A DNA stretch of 30,329 nucleotides from a virus, in the IMG/VR virus record IMGVR_UViG_3300032116_012607, positions 1-30,329 of that record. One strand, 5' to 3'. The stretch's first letter is position 1. Each line of letters opens with the position of its first letter. A program made the position numbers and the translations under genes. Below, in pieces: positions 15,531-23,781 of the stretch. The notes under the pieces are model-generated. The model made no database searches, was not told the origin of the DNA, and was given only the letters and a program-made list of their open reading frames with translations.

Positions 15531-16619
15531 TTAGTTGGTTTCAGCAACGATAACAGCCTGATCAGTGATTAGGCCAAGACCGAAGATTGAGTACCAAGCA
15601 AGCGCATGCTCACGACCAAAGTCAAGAATACCGCCATCGCGGAGCTCAACTGGGAGTGAGATTGCGTGACCGAATGCGTTATCTCCAATGAAGATAGCGT
15701 CGTAGCGGTCTGATCCACCGTTACCGGTGAACTGTGCAGGGGTGATGTAACCTCCGCCAGGTGTAACTGTTGGGTTAGCAACTGCTGTGTCTGCTGTGTA
15801 TGAAGTACCAGCACCGCCAACAACTTTGCGAACCTGAGTTGTCTCAATGAATACTGTGTCATATAGACGACCAATTTCACCGAGCATGAAGTTACCAGGA
15901 GCAGCGTACTTAGTTACTTCAATGAACTCAGCGGTATCACGAAGCTTACGGCTCTGGTGTGGGTGGACGAAGCAAACATAAGTCTCGCCCAACCGTGGAA
16001 TGTTCTTGGTTGAGAGGGTCTCAACAGCATCCTTCACGGTACGTGGTGTCAGGTTGTATTGACCTGTCATTGAGGCACGGCTTGATCCGTTTGTACCTGA
16101 AGCGTACTGGTTGAAAGTACCAGTTCCGTTGGTGATAGCGAGCATGTTAGTGCGGTCTTCACCATAGATTGTTGAGGTTGCTGCGTAGAGTGTGTCGCGT
16201 GAAAGCTGATCTAGATAGATCGCCATGTTACGACCAAGAAGACGTGAGGCTGAAGCCATTACGTCATCAAATGAAGCATTGAGCAATAGCTCAGAAACAG
16301 CAAGAGCATAACCATGCTCAGACACTGTGATTGAGAACTGTTGTGCCGTCAATGCGTTGGTCTGCATACGTACACCTTCAACAAGGCCACTTGCGAAGCC
16401 GAGGTTGTTGTAACGCATGAAGTTAATTTGAAGACCAGGTGCAACACCTAGTTCGGTCTTCTTTACTGCAAATTGCTCAAAGCGAAGGATTGGCATGGCC
16501 TGGAAAAGAATTTCCTTGGACCAGATCGTCTGAATCGCTTGAGTCAATTGGGTATTTGTACCCGAGTAGGCTGTAGGGGCAGCGGCTAGATTACCGGTAC
16601 CTGTGATTCCTGATGCCAT
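15531..16619 (-). CDS. Major capsid protein, N4-gp56-like
   Basis: The product is 362 residues. Features of the N4-gp56-type capsid family are the N-terminal arm (TQLTQAIQTIWSKEILFQAM), LRFEQFAVKKTELGVAPGLQ, the segment around FSITVSEHGYALAVSELLLN, DQLSRDTLYAATSTIYGED, and the closing HALAWYSIFGLGLITDQAVI. Between residues ~280 and 320 there is a longer Gly/Thr-rich insertion (VTPGGGYITPAQFTG). It assembles the HK97-fold shell. Neighbours fit perfectly: scaffold and portal upstream, small head protein downstream. An AAGGAG ribosome binding site lies 10 nt before the ATG, consistent with high expression. GC content here is visibly higher than in the halogenase cassette. Confidence 0.9.
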   Translation of the reverse strand: MASGITGTGNLAAAPTAYSGTNTQLTQAIQTIWSKEILFQAMPILRFEQFAVKKTELGVAPGLQINFMRYNNLGFASGLVEGVRMQTNALTAQQFSITVSEHGYALAVSELLLNASFDDVMASASRLLGRNMAIYLDQLSRDTLYAATSTIYGEDRTNMLAITNGTGTFNQYASGTNGSSRASMTGQYNLTPRTVKDAVETLSTKNIPRLGETYVCFVHPHQSRKLRDTAEFIEVTKYAAPGNFMLGEIGRLYDTVFIETTQVRKVVGGAGTSYTADTAVANPTVTPGGGYITPAQFTGNGGSDRYDAIFIGDNAFGHAISLPVELRDGGILDFGREHALAWYSIFGLGLITDQAVIVAETN

Positions 16620-16655
16620 TTAAATTTGACTCCTTAGTTGGATTTGGATTGGGGA

Positions 16656-17447
16656 TTACCCGAACAGTCCGCGAGACTTCCCACGAGCCGAAGGGCTCAA
16701 TAGTCGTTCTCTATATTTGGCGTAATCGTTCATGGACAGAGACTGAATTTCTTCAGCCGTTAACTGACGTTGCTCCGAATTAGTTTCCAATGGTCCGGCT
16801 GGCGGCAAGGTTGCCCTTGTGCCAGTCATTTCTTTTCTGGCGGTCTGCATTGCAGACTGAGCCGATTCAAGAATACGAGCTGAGCGCTCCTTCAATCCTT
16901 CAACACTAGCTTGGATTTCTTCGCGGGTATTACCTGCGATTAGATCAACTAGTTCTGGAATGATGTTGTCGCGCTCTTGTTCTAGTACTTGCTGGCGATA
17001 AGCCTGAAGATCTGCAAAAGTCTTTTCGCGCTCCAGAAGAGCGAGGGCTCGTTCACGTTCTTGACGCTCACGCTCCAACTGCTCTTGCAACTCAGAAAGG
17101 CGAGCATCAGCATAGGATTTTGCATCCAATTCTGATAATGCTTCTTGTTTTGCCTTTTCAGCTAAAGCTTGCGCTTCAGCTTCTTTGCGAGCTGCTTCTT
17201 CTTCTTTTTCTTTACGAATTGAGTTTAGCTCTTCCTTCAGAGATTCGATCTGAGGGTAAAGCTTTTCCTTTTCCTGAGAACGCACTTTAGCTAGATCATC
17301 CTCCGTGTAAAACTTTGGCTGTCTTGCATTCACTTTCTCAGTGCTCGTAATAACAGTCGACGCGTCAACGTCCGACACATTTACTACTGGAGCTGTTCCG
17401 GCTTCTGCTTCAAAAGCAGTTGCCATTGTTTCCGCAGTATCTGACAT
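16656..17447 (-). CDS. Capsid scaffolding protein
   Basis: The product is 263 residues, placed between portal and capsid genes as scaffolding proteins usually are. Residues ~45-155 form a long charged coiled coil (KVRSQEKEKLYPQIESLKEE; EEEAARKEAEAQALAEKAKQ; RERQERERALALLEREKTFA). The C-terminal ~70 residues carry a short helical capsid-binding region (LTAEEIQSLSMNDYAKYRER) and a basic tail (SPSARGKSRGLFG), the usual layout of internal scaffolds. No serine-protease motif is visible, so a fused maturation protease is unlikely. The ribosome binding site AAGGATA precedes its ATG. Scaffolds diverge quickly, so the call rests mainly on position and coiled-coil character. Confidence 0.82.
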   Translation of the reverse strand: MSDTAETMATAFEAEAGTAPVVNVSDVDASTVITSTEKVNARQPKFYTEDDLAKVRSQEKEKLYPQIESLKEELNSIRKEKEEEAARKEAEAQALAEKAKQEALSELDAKSYADARLSELQEQLERERQERERALALLEREKTFADLQAYRQQVLEQERDNIIPELVDLIAGNTREEIQASVEGLKERSARILESAQSAMQTARKEMTGTRATLPPAGPLETNSEQRQLTAEEIQSLSMNDYAKYRERLLSPSARGKSRGLFG

Positions 17448-17567
17448 GCTTATATCCTTTTTTCCTCTGGGTCGTTTTCCGAATGCCCTTGCGGGCGTAG
17501 CACATATGACCTAACGTTTGTAAGTTAATTTTCGCCTTACCGTACGAAATTGTCTGCGTAAATCGCT

Positions 17568-19292
17568 TTATTTTTCGTAGTCTTGCGGTACCTGCCTTTT
17601 AGGTAGTTGGGTACCGTAAGCATCAGTTACGAGTTTAGTTCTCAAAGCAGCCTCGCCCTGCTGAGCCATTACGCCGGCTCCATCCAAAATATTAGGTGCT
17701 CCCGCCTCCATTACTGGGGCTCCACCGCCAGCCGATCCAGCTCCGCCACCCGATGGGGCAGAACCGCCACCCATTTCAGGAGGCAATGTTCCTGTGATCT
17801 GCATGATTTCTTGTTCAATTTGGGTTTGAAGAAGTTTGAGTGCGCCGTCAGATAGAGCTTCGTCTTTAAGTTCTTGACGGATCTCTTCAAGCTTCTCAGT
17901 TGGAAATTCTTCTCCAAGGGAGCGCAAAGCCCCTTCTTTAGACTCAAGTCCTAGAGACATAAGTGATTGAACTTCGTTCAAAGCAATCAACTTATCTAGA
18001 GGTAGAGGTGGTGGGAAGTGAACATAAGATTGATAAGTAAGAGGATCTTGTGGATCTAGTCGATCTAACTGACCTTGTTTCAAAGGAGAGTTTTTAGATG
18101 GATCCCATACAAAAGTCTCTGGCTCTTTGATTGCCAAGCTTAGGAGAATAAGCTCGTTAACCCGCTCAAGCCCACGAGCGTATTGAATGATCTTTTGATG
18201 GTAACGATTCATCAAAGGTTGGAACTGAATAGACAGCGCCACACCTGATGTATTGGAAATAGGCTGTGCTTGACCGAGTGCGGTCTCAGGAACACCGATC
18301 ATTTCGTGCATAGACTTCTTCATCATTGTCAAGAACTCCATAGCACCTTTTAGTCCTTGCGACCCGCCTTCAAGATTTTCTACTCTTGCGTCTTTTGGTA
18401 ACCCACCCCAGACCTTATTAGCCCCCTTCTCAAGTTGAGAAGCTTTTGCACCGATGATAACTGTGACTGGGGCGGCGTGATAGTTAACAATGTCAGCAAT
18501 ATCCGTAGCGGTCTCGTTGTAAGCGCGGTTAATATTGATAATGTCATTGCAATCAGAAAGACCCCAAGGGCTACCGCTAATACGCACATTTGGTACATGT
18601 ACAACAGGGATAACACCAAGAGGGTTCGGGCGCGAATCAATAAGCTCATCATTGATATATTCCTCAATGACATCTTCTGTCAGGATCTCTGTGTAGGTGA
18701 ATACTTGTCGCGTACCTTCAAGAGAGGTGCCCCAGAAACGGTACTTGAGTTTAAAGCGAATAAGACGCTCACGGTCGTGAGGATGAAACTCTGGAAAACA
18801 GAAAGACGAGTTAAGAGGCAGAACGCGAACACGACCAGGATGCACACGGCCCGCAGGATCTGTATATGCTTCTTCGTACGCAACCTTGATAAAACAGTCG
18901 CCTGAGACTGAGCCTTGCTGTCCAATTTCCCAAAGGACTGTGGCTTTGTTGTTGTCAACTTCCCAAACTCTTTCCAAGAGATCCGGAACAATCGCTTCAG
19001 TTTCTTTAGGGCTACGGAAGCTGACGCCCTTACCGAATGTAAAGTTAATAACGAAGTCTGTGAACGCACGGTAGTAGTTTAACATCATTTGAGTTTCGCC
19101 AGTTTGACGGCGGTATGAGTAATGATGTCCTAGATACATAGCCCAGTTAAGGGAGTATCTGTTTAAGCGCGGACCATGAACTTCAAATTCTTCATCTGCA
19201 AGCTCCACCAAACCTAGTGGAGAAATGGAAATAGTAAGGTCAGATGACGCCGCCCTATACGACGGCGGTGAGAAATCTATACCGCTCACCAA
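17568..19292 (-). CDS. Portal protein
   Basis: The product is 574 residues, in the normal size range. The core includes RYSLNWAMYLGHHYSYRRQT, YYRAFTDFVINFTFGKGVSF, the segment GVIPVVHVPNVRISGSPWGL followed by SDCNDIININRAYNETATDI, and MMKKSMHEMIGVPETALGQA. The sequence IGVPETALG...SGVALSIQFQPLM is typical of SPP1 gp6-like portals, which form the dodecameric DNA gate and the terminase docking site. Residues 504-535 form a Gly/Ala-rich linker (PPEMGGGSAPSGGGAGSAGG) before a short C-terminal tail. It lies upstream of the scaffold and capsid genes and downstream of terminase with two small genes in between. Confidence 0.9.
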   Translation of the reverse strand: MVSGIDFSPPSYRAASSDLTISISPLGLVELADEEFEVHGPRLNRYSLNWAMYLGHHYSYRRQTGETQMMLNYYRAFTDFVINFTFGKGVSFRSPKETEAIVPDLLERVWEVDNNKATVLWEIGQQGSVSGDCFIKVAYEEAYTDPAGRVHPGRVRVLPLNSSFCFPEFHPHDRERLIRFKLKYRFWGTSLEGTRQVFTYTEILTEDVIEEYINDELIDSRPNPLGVIPVVHVPNVRISGSPWGLSDCNDIININRAYNETATDIADIVNYHAAPVTVIIGAKASQLEKGANKVWGGLPKDARVENLEGGSQGLKGAMEFLTMMKKSMHEMIGVPETALGQAQPISNTSGVALSIQFQPLMNRYHQKIIQYARGLERVNELILLSLAIKEPETFVWDPSKNSPLKQGQLDRLDPQDPLTYQSYVHFPPPLPLDKLIALNEVQSLMSLGLESKEGALRSLGEEFPTEKLEEIRQELKDEALSDGALKLLQTQIEQEIMQITGTLPPEMGGGSAPSGGGAGSAGGGAPVMEAGAPNILDGAGVMAQQGEAALRTKLVTDAYGTQLPKRQVPQDYEK

Positions 19293-19351
19293 ACCACCCT
19301 TCCTACATTAACCCGCAAAGAATACCACTATTACCGACAAAACGATAAAGA

Positions 19352-19663
19352 TTACTTTCTGAAAGCTTCTCCAGCAACATTGCCTTTGCCGACCTTTTTG
19401 GTCACTTTCTTCTTCTGATCTTTTTCTTTTTTATCTTGAGCTTCTTTGGCGTAGTCTCTAAATCTCGGATCTACTTCTTTTTTAGAATCAACAAACTTGC
19501 CACCCATTTGAACATATTTGGCATGAACCCAGTGAGCAGCGGCTGGGGATGGATATTTAGCAAAACGAGTTTTCGCCTGTGTTGTGATCATGTTATATAG
19601 GCGTGGATTAGCCGGAACCTGTTTAGGTCCCTCTTTAACTTCTTGACCTCTGATTAATGCCAT
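19352..19663 (-). CDS. Small basic protein, possibly DUF5872-like
   Basis: The product is 103 residues. The central motif TRFAKYPSPAAAHWVHAKYV, followed by QMGGKFVDS, resembles small viral proteins I remember being labelled DUF5872; that assignment is from memory. The C-terminal third is very Lys-rich (KKEKDQKKKVTKKVGKGNVA) and could bind DNA. It sits between the portal gene and the 19752 gene. A ribosome binding site (AAAGGG) lies 6 nt before the ATG. A DNA-packaging or virion nucleoprotein role is possible but not shown. Confidence 0.72.
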   Translation of the reverse strand: MALIRGQEVKEGPKQVPANPRLYNMITTQAKTRFAKYPSPAAAHWVHAKYVQMGGKFVDSKKEVDPRFRDYAKEAQDKKEKDQKKKVTKKVGKGNVAGEAFRK

Positions 19664-19751
19664 GAATACCCTTTACATAGATAGGTTGTCCCGCCCCGGG
19701 TTAATGCTAAGCAAATAACCTATTTAATACGAGGCAGGACTTCCTAAATTG

Positions 19752-20150
19752 TTAGTCTTGTACGACAGCTGGGTTAGCAGGTTGCTGATGTGCTCCGCTA
19801 CGGAATACACGCTCAAAGCGGTTGTCACCATGGTCAGCAAAGCCGCCAGATGAGAACTCGCCAAGATAAGCAGGTGCTTCTACCCAAGCTGCAGAACCGA
19901 CGTGTGCACGTTCGCGCATTGTCTCTTCTGCTGTCTTGGTATGAACCACAGCATTACGATTTGGGCGACCTGCTGCAGGAACATATCCCTGCATCGCGCC
20001 TTTAGAAAATTCCTGTGGGACATCTGTATCTGTCGCAACGCCTTCTTCGAAACGAAGAGGGCCACGCATTCCTGGAGTAGCAGCAGCAAACTTACGGTCG
20101 TAAGTATTAGCTGTCTTCTCAGGGAAGTTAGGGTTTGGTGCAATTGCCAT
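19752..20150 (-). CDS. Unknown protein between terminase and portal
   Basis: The product is 132 residues, beginning MAIAPNPNFPEKTANTYDRK, with low hydrophobicity, many Ala, Gly and Pro residues, and no clear fold (PAAGRPNRNAVVHTKTAEET; SSGGFADHGDNRFERVFRSG). It seems largely disordered. An AAGGAG ribosome binding site lies close to the ATG. Its location between terminase and portal is typical of small packaging or virion accessory proteins. I do not recognise a family. Confidence 0.7.
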   Translation of the reverse strand: MAIAPNPNFPEKTANTYDRKFAAATPGMRGPLRFEEGVATDTDVPQEFSKGAMQGYVPAAGRPNRNAVVHTKTAEETMRERAHVGSAAWVEAPAYLGEFSSGGFADHGDNRFERVFRSGAHQQPANPAVVQD

Positions 20151-20222
20151 TTTTACTCCTTATTAAAGGTTGAGGGCCTCATGTAAAAGTTTCCTACCTT
20201 GCGAGCCTAAAGTCTGCCTAAA

Positions 20223-21806
20223 CTAGCGATAAAAAGGGGATGAGGATACTTCTATGGATGGCATGGTTAGATCCATAGTTAGCGACACCGCGATAGCCAA
20301 ACTGTCGGCGTAGTCATCGTGGGCATGCGCCTCATCTGGAGCGTGAGCTAAAAAGTTAGGACCCTGAAACTTAGTCTCTAGATCCGTCATTTGTTGGTAG
20401 AAACGCTTCCATGTACGCAACCTGCGGGTTTTGGCATGAGCTGGCCAACCGATCATCCGTCGATCAATTAGTGCTTTTAAGTGTTTCCAGCGCTTGGATT
20501 GCTCTGGCTGGCTACTGCCTATGGCATGAACTTCTGCCCTAGGAAGAAGAAGTTTAAGTCTTTGAGCTACCGCATCACCTACGCCGTTAGCGTCTACGCC
20601 TACGGCTAGAACATCGTAGTTGTTAAGGAAGTTAATGATCTGAAAGTATTGATCTTCCCAGTCGTCTCCTTGAATCTCAAGCCAATTTAAAACTCTATGG
20701 TCAAAGTAACCAAACTCGTCAGGGCGATCCCAATCAACCCAAACAACTGTAACTACTGTGGAGTCCAGTTTACGAGCCGGATCAATTCCAACTACCACAG
20801 GAGTTCTATGCCAAGCTTTAACTGTTTCTTGTGATGTATCTCCAAGTTCGTCCATGATTGCAGATGAAACGAACATACCTCGCTCAAGCAACCATTTACA
20901 AGAATATGACATCTGGAACTCATCAGAATCCTCGCCAATGCGAAGCATTTCTTTTTTAATAAACTTTCCATAGTTCGGGTTTACTTTTGCGACCTCTCTC
21001 CAGTCCCACTCGTAGTGATTTTGGCGAGCGCTCTTACTTGTTTGCCTACGCTTGTTTAATTGAATAGATCTATAAAAGTTGTTTTTAGTTGTAGTAGGAG
21101 TTCCTGTCTTTACCATCGTACCTGAGTAATACGCCAACATAGGGGAGATAGACTTAGATACAACAAAGTCGTCTGCTTCTTGACACTCATCAATAACTAC
21201 AAGATGGAAAGACTTAGACTCAATTTTAGCTCTAGGGTTAGCAGTCATCATCATGAGGCTACTACCTGAGTTTTTTAATTTAATCTGCCGTGTAACGCCA
21301 GGCACTTTACCTAGTGAGTCATCAATCTCTGGGTCTCCAAGAATCTCAAGCGCTCGCTCACTTGTAAGCCTGTTTACTGTACGACCAAAAAGAGTTTCAA
21401 CCTGACCTTCAACAGGAGCAAACATTCCAATCCAGATTCCATCTTTGAAACGACCAAGAAGTTCTGGATACATCTTAGCTAAACGAGGAAGTAAAACCAT
21501 AAGTGTTGCTACTGTATTCGCAATAGTTTCAGACTTACCTGACTGGCGAGCAGCAAGTGCAGTTACTTCTTCACCATCATTAATGATTACAGACTCAATT
21601 ACGCGTCTGGCAAGAGGTAGTTGATATGGGTGAAGTTCGTGCCCTACAAGGGCAGTCATAAATTCAATACAACGATCAATGAGTTTTTTTACAAACTCTC
21701 TAGAGAGTTCGTCTAACTCTTCTTCAACATCCTCTTCTAAAGGTTGTTCAAGATCCTCATCAGGAAAGAACTCTTCTTCGTCTTCGTACGCGGAATCATT
21801 AATCAT
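20223..21806 (-). CDS. terL: Terminase large subunit
   Basis: The product is 527 residues. An acidic N-terminal extension (residues 8-35) precedes the ATPase domain. The Walker A-like site is AARQSGKSE (85-93, K91) and Walker B is HLVVIDECQEAD (201-212, D206 and E207). TGTPTTTKNNFYRSI (234-248) is a coupling motif. The C-terminal RNase H-like nuclease has VVVGIDPARKLDST (D342), AVGVDANGVGD (D405) and DEAHAHDDYADSLAIA (D497/D498, D501). It pumps and cuts concatemeric DNA at the portal. No small terminase subunit was recognised; the small genes upstream (21930-22972) are candidates only by position. An extended -10 motif and a terminator-like hairpin precede it. Confidence in the family is very high. 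Confidence 0.96.
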   Translation of the reverse strand: MINDSAYEDEEEFFPDEDLEQPLEEDVEEELDELSREFVKKLIDRCIEFMTALVGHELHPYQLPLARRVIESVIINDGEEVTALAARQSGKSETIANTVATLMVLLPRLAKMYPELLGRFKDGIWIGMFAPVEGQVETLFGRTVNRLTSERALEILGDPEIDDSLGKVPGVTRQIKLKNSGSSLMMMTANPRAKIESKSFHLVVIDECQEADDFVVSKSISPMLAYYSGTMVKTGTPTTTKNNFYRSIQLNKRRQTSKSARQNHYEWDWREVAKVNPNYGKFIKKEMLRIGEDSDEFQMSYSCKWLLERGMFVSSAIMDELGDTSQETVKAWHRTPVVVGIDPARKLDSTVVTVVWVDWDRPDEFGYFDHRVLNWLEIQGDDWEDQYFQIINFLNNYDVLAVGVDANGVGDAVAQRLKLLLPRAEVHAIGSSQPEQSKRWKHLKALIDRRMIGWPAHAKTRRLRTWKRFYQQMTDLETKFQGPNFLAHAPDEAHAHDDYADSLAIAVSLTMDLTMPSIEVSSSPFYR

Positions 21807-21821
21807 ATTTTCCTAGTTTAT

Positions 21822-21860
21822 GGAAAAACAAAAAGCCTTGGGTATGTAAACCCAAGGGCT
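21822..21860 (-). terminator. Terminator-like hairpin in the terminase leader
   Basis: The stem CCTTGGGT/ACCCAAGG (8 bp, 6-nt loop, with two more pairs beyond a one-base bulge) is followed on the minus strand by TTTTGTTTTT. It sits downstream of a TGCTAAGAT promoter motif (21904-21912) and 16 nt upstream of the terminase ATG. It can end the upstream unit, or act as an attenuator for terminase. Confidence 0.7.
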
Positions 21861-21903
21861 CTTTGCTGCCGCCATACGGGGAGAGAAGAGAGAGGCAAGG
21901 CAA

Positions 21904-21912
21904 ATCTTAGCA
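21904..21912 (-). promoter_or_regulatory. Candidate extended -10 promoter (TGCTAAGAT) upstream of terminase
   Basis: TGCTAAGAT reads on the minus strand in the gap between the 21930 gene and terminase. It matches the nonamer at 1630 exactly, and those at 24732 and on the minus strand at 24614 except for one base. The -35 region is not clear. Transcripts would run through the hairpin at 21834-21860 before terminase. Confidence 0.5.
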
Positions 21913-21929
21913 TAATGTAGACAAAGCTA

Positions 21930-22169
21930 CTATTTAGTGCTTCGTTTATAAAGCTCTTCGACGACAGCATGTAAAGCTTCTGCTCCATTTCTGGCTTCAT
22001 CTAAATAGACTTTTTCTCGGCTTTTTTGATAACTGGACAGGCACTTTCCAACTTCATAGATCGCCTGATCAATCCACATTTCCAGCTCAGCTGTTGGGAT
22101 CCTAGAGACCCGTTTTGCTATTTTTTCAGAGAAAGGTTTATCCCAGTCTTTATCCTTAAAAAGCTTCAT
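21930..22169 (-). CDS. Small helical unknown protein upstream of terminase
   Basis: The product is 79 residues, highly charged and helical (MKLFKDKDWDKPFSEKIAKR; IPTAELEMWIDQAIYEVGKC; RNGAEALHAVVEELYKRS). It overlaps the upstream gene by 14 nt and is the last gene before the terminase promoter. By size and position it could be a small terminase subunit, but I see no helix-turn-helix motif that would settle this. Confidence 0.7.
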   Translation of the reverse strand: MKLFKDKDWDKPFSEKIAKRVSRIPTAELEMWIDQAIYEVGKCLSSYQKSREKVYLDEARNGAEALHAVVEELYKRSTK

Positions 22170-22449
22170 GGTATGCCCCGTCCTCTGGAGACCAAACTTT
22201 TCTTGCCCGAAGGGCGTTACCGACTAACAGATCAATATCTTCGTCGGTTAAAAGGTGTGGATCTTTTACGGTCTTAAATAAAAGACCTAGATAAAACCCC
22301 GGCTTTGTAAAGGGGAATCTAAATACTAAACAACGACCAGATCGATAGGGAAAGTCTGTTTCTTGGGTGCGACCAAGTTCTACAATAGGAAGGGCTTTGC
22401 GGTGGTAATAATTAAGTTTCCCTAGATATATCGGTCCCAGTGTTCTCAT
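22156..22449 (-). CDS. Unknown protein
   Basis: The product is 97 residues (MRTLGPIYLGKLNYYHRKAL; FRFPFTKPGFYLGLLFKTVK; TDEDIDLLVGNALRARKVW), with a central strand-rich part and a C-terminal helix. No family is recognised. A good ribosome binding site (TGAGGAATCAA before the ATG) supports the start at 22449 despite a 38-nt overlap with the upstream gene. It also overlaps the 21930 gene, so this row of small genes is translated as one tightly packed block. Confidence 0.72.
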   Translation of the reverse strand: MRTLGPIYLGKLNYYHRKALPIVELGRTQETDFPYRSGRCLVFRFPFTKPGFYLGLLFKTVKDPHLLTDEDIDLLVGNALRARKVWSPEDGAYHEAF

Positions 22450-22972
22450 TTGATTCCTCAGTAGTTCTCGTATAAGCGGGGCTGTTCTGTATGCTACTTG
22501 CTATCTGGGCAGTATAACTAATCTGCTCCTTTAGCGACTCCGGCATGTCTGCAACACTTGCCGGTCCCATATCTGACCAACCATCTAACCCAGAAGATCT
22601 CAAGTATCTTCCTGTAGACGGGCTGTTCTTTAGCCCTAGCCACATATTAGTAGGAACATTATTGTACTCCCACCATGTGCCATCTCTAAATACCACAATT
22701 AGTTTGTTAACTTCAGGGGCATACGCGACCACAAGAGCTCGTGGTCTGCCTGGGTTTATTGTTGGAGCAGAGCGCATTTCACCGCGGTTTACCTGAGGCT
22801 CTGGGGCTTTGCTCACATCATTTGGAATAACAACTTCAGTGTCTTTCCATTTAGCCGCAAACCGATCCTCATACCCAAGTTTTTCTTGGGCTCGAAGGAT
22901 TAAGTTAAGCTTTTTATTTGCTGAGTCATCGGTTGGGCCATACTTTAAAGCTCTGCCTTTGTACTTTGGCAT
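22412..22972 (-). CDS. KTSC-domain protein
   Basis: The product is 186 residues. Residues ~80-135 (PRALVVAYAPEVNKLIVVFR; WWEYNNVPTNMWLGLKNSPS; TGRYLRSSGLDGW) match the KTSC domain: a strand with a hydrophobic Y/F pair, then G-x-x-Y/W-x-Y-x-x-V-P, then S-x-G-x-Y. The flanks look disordered. KTSC domains occur in small phage and bacterial proteins, sometimes fused to nucleic-acid or ribosomal factors; no precise function is established. It overlaps the upstream zinc-finger gene by one base (TAATG) and lies upstream of terminase in the same operon. Confidence 0.8.
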   Translation of the reverse strand: MPKYKGRALKYGPTDDSANKKLNLILRAQEKLGYEDRFAAKWKDTEVVIPNDVSKAPEPQVNRGEMRSAPTINPGRPRALVVAYAPEVNKLIVVFRDGTWWEYNNVPTNMWLGLKNSPSTGRYLRSSGLDGWSDMGPASVADMPESLKEQISYTAQIASSIQNSPAYTRTTEESNENTGTDISRET

Positions 22973-23232
22973 TAGTCCTCACACCTATGATTTTCTTTTT
23001 CAGAGTCTAGAACTCTTGTTAAACAATAAGCACAGCGGACATACTTTGGTGGTCTGTAATCATTTTGCGCCGTAGCGCCTAGAGGATAATCACTACCATC
23101 TTCATCTTGATTGGGTCTATCCACAACAATGTCTGGTTCCCTAAACAAGTCAGGTGGAAACGGTCCAACCGGATCCATCATTCGATCGGGAACTGGGTGG
23201 ACTTGTACAGCCTGTTTTTTAGTTATCCGCAT
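22972..23232 (-). CDS. Small zinc-finger-like protein
   Basis: The product is 86 residues. The N-terminal part is Pro-rich and probably disordered (HPVPDRMMDPVGPFPPDLFR). The C-terminus, VRCAYCLTRVLDSEKENHRC, gives Cys-x-x-Cys...His-x-Cys, a likely zinc-binding knuckle. Similar treble-clef or ribbon proteins are common in actinophage genomes. It overlaps the 23219 gene by 14 nt and the KTSC gene by one base. The role (nucleic-acid or protein binding) is inferred. Confidence 0.75.
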   Translation of the reverse strand: MRITKKQAVQVHPVPDRMMDPVGPFPPDLFREPDIVVDRPNQDEDGSDYPLGATAQNDYRPPKYVRCAYCLTRVLDSEKENHRCED

Positions 23233-23416
23233 CAGCAGGAGCCTCTTTAGCTTCTGCTTTCTTCTTAGCTGGGGCAGCCTTTTCTACAGGAAAATGTCCA
23301 GCCAAGGCGCGATCTTGTAACCATGTAGGCAAGCAGTTCGCGCAGTAGTTAACTGGGTTAACGCCAGGATCAGCTACTGTGTAAGCCGCGTTGTTAGAGC
23401 AGTTATCGCACTTCAT
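23219..23416 (-). CDS. Small zinc-ribbon protein with Ala/Lys-rich tail
   Basis: The product is 65 residues from ATG 23416. A longer form from ATG 23437 is unlikely because its codons contain the ribosome binding site AAGGAGA, which lies 5 nt before 23416. MKCDNCSNNAAYTVADPGV and NYCANCLPTWLQDRALAGHF form two CxxC knuckles, so one zinc is probable. The tail (KAAPAKKKAEAKEAPADADN) is low-complexity and charged. It is the first gene after the terminator that closes the lysis block. Function is unknown. Confidence 0.75.
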   Translation of the reverse strand: MKCDNCSNNAAYTVADPGVNPVNYCANCLPTWLQDRALAGHFPVEKAAPAKKKAEAKEAPADADN

Positions 23417-23446
23417 TGGTTCTCCTTTTCTTTCCACAATTCTATC

Positions 23447-23481
23447 TTAAAAAAGCAATAGGGCGGGCATTGAGCCCGCCC
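23447..23481 (-). terminator. Strong intrinsic terminator after the lysis genes
   Basis: The stem GGGCGGGC/GCCCGCCC (8 bp, 5-nt loop, 23461-23481) is followed on the minus strand by TATTGCTTTTTT. It lies 15 nt after the holin stop codon, so it separates the lysis genes from the small zinc-finger genes. Confidence 0.85.
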
Positions 23482-23495
23482 CACTGAGTTAATGC

Positions 23496-23774
23496 TTACT
23501 TCTTTTTAGCCTTCTTAGCTTCTGCTTCGAGCTTCTTGGTCACTTCACCTGCAAGTGATAAGGCCACACGACCGAACGCCGGATCCTTCTTATTTGCCCA
23601 GCGTAGTGCAACTGGGATCACGGATGCCCAAAGGGCGTTTGCAACCAGTGTCCATTCACCTGAACCAAACTCTAATGGTGATGCAATTCCGCTGGTTTGA
23701 GTAACAATTACAATTGCGCCAATAATCTGACCTAACAGGTTACGGGCATACGATTCAATTGCCGCTTTATTCAT
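23496..23774 (-). CDS. Holin (two membrane segments)
   Basis: The product is 92 residues. Two hydrophobic segments lie at residues ~13-31 (LLGQIIGAIVIVTQTSGIA) and ~43-60 (LVANALWASVIPVALRWA), joined by a short acidic loop, with a strongly basic C-terminal tail (KKLEAEAKKAKKK). This is the classical layout of small phage holins. It lies 8 nt downstream of the endolysin gene and carries a good ribosome binding site (GTAGGAGC). It would open the cytoplasmic membrane at the end of infection and allow the CHAP enzyme to reach the wall. Confidence 0.82.
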   Translation of the reverse strand: MNKAAIESYARNLLGQIIGAIVIVTQTSGIASPLEFGSGEWTLVANALWASVIPVALRWANKKDPAFGRVALSLAGEVTKKLEAEAKKAKKK

Positions 23775-23781
23775 ATAGCTC

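Noticed and set aside
19705-19713. TGCTAAGCA on plus as a fifth promoter copy
   Set aside because: The last base of the -10 is not T and no plus-strand gene follows.
23416-23437. ATG at 23437 as start of the zinc-ribbon protein
   Set aside because: The ribosome binding site for ATG 23416 lies inside the extra codons.
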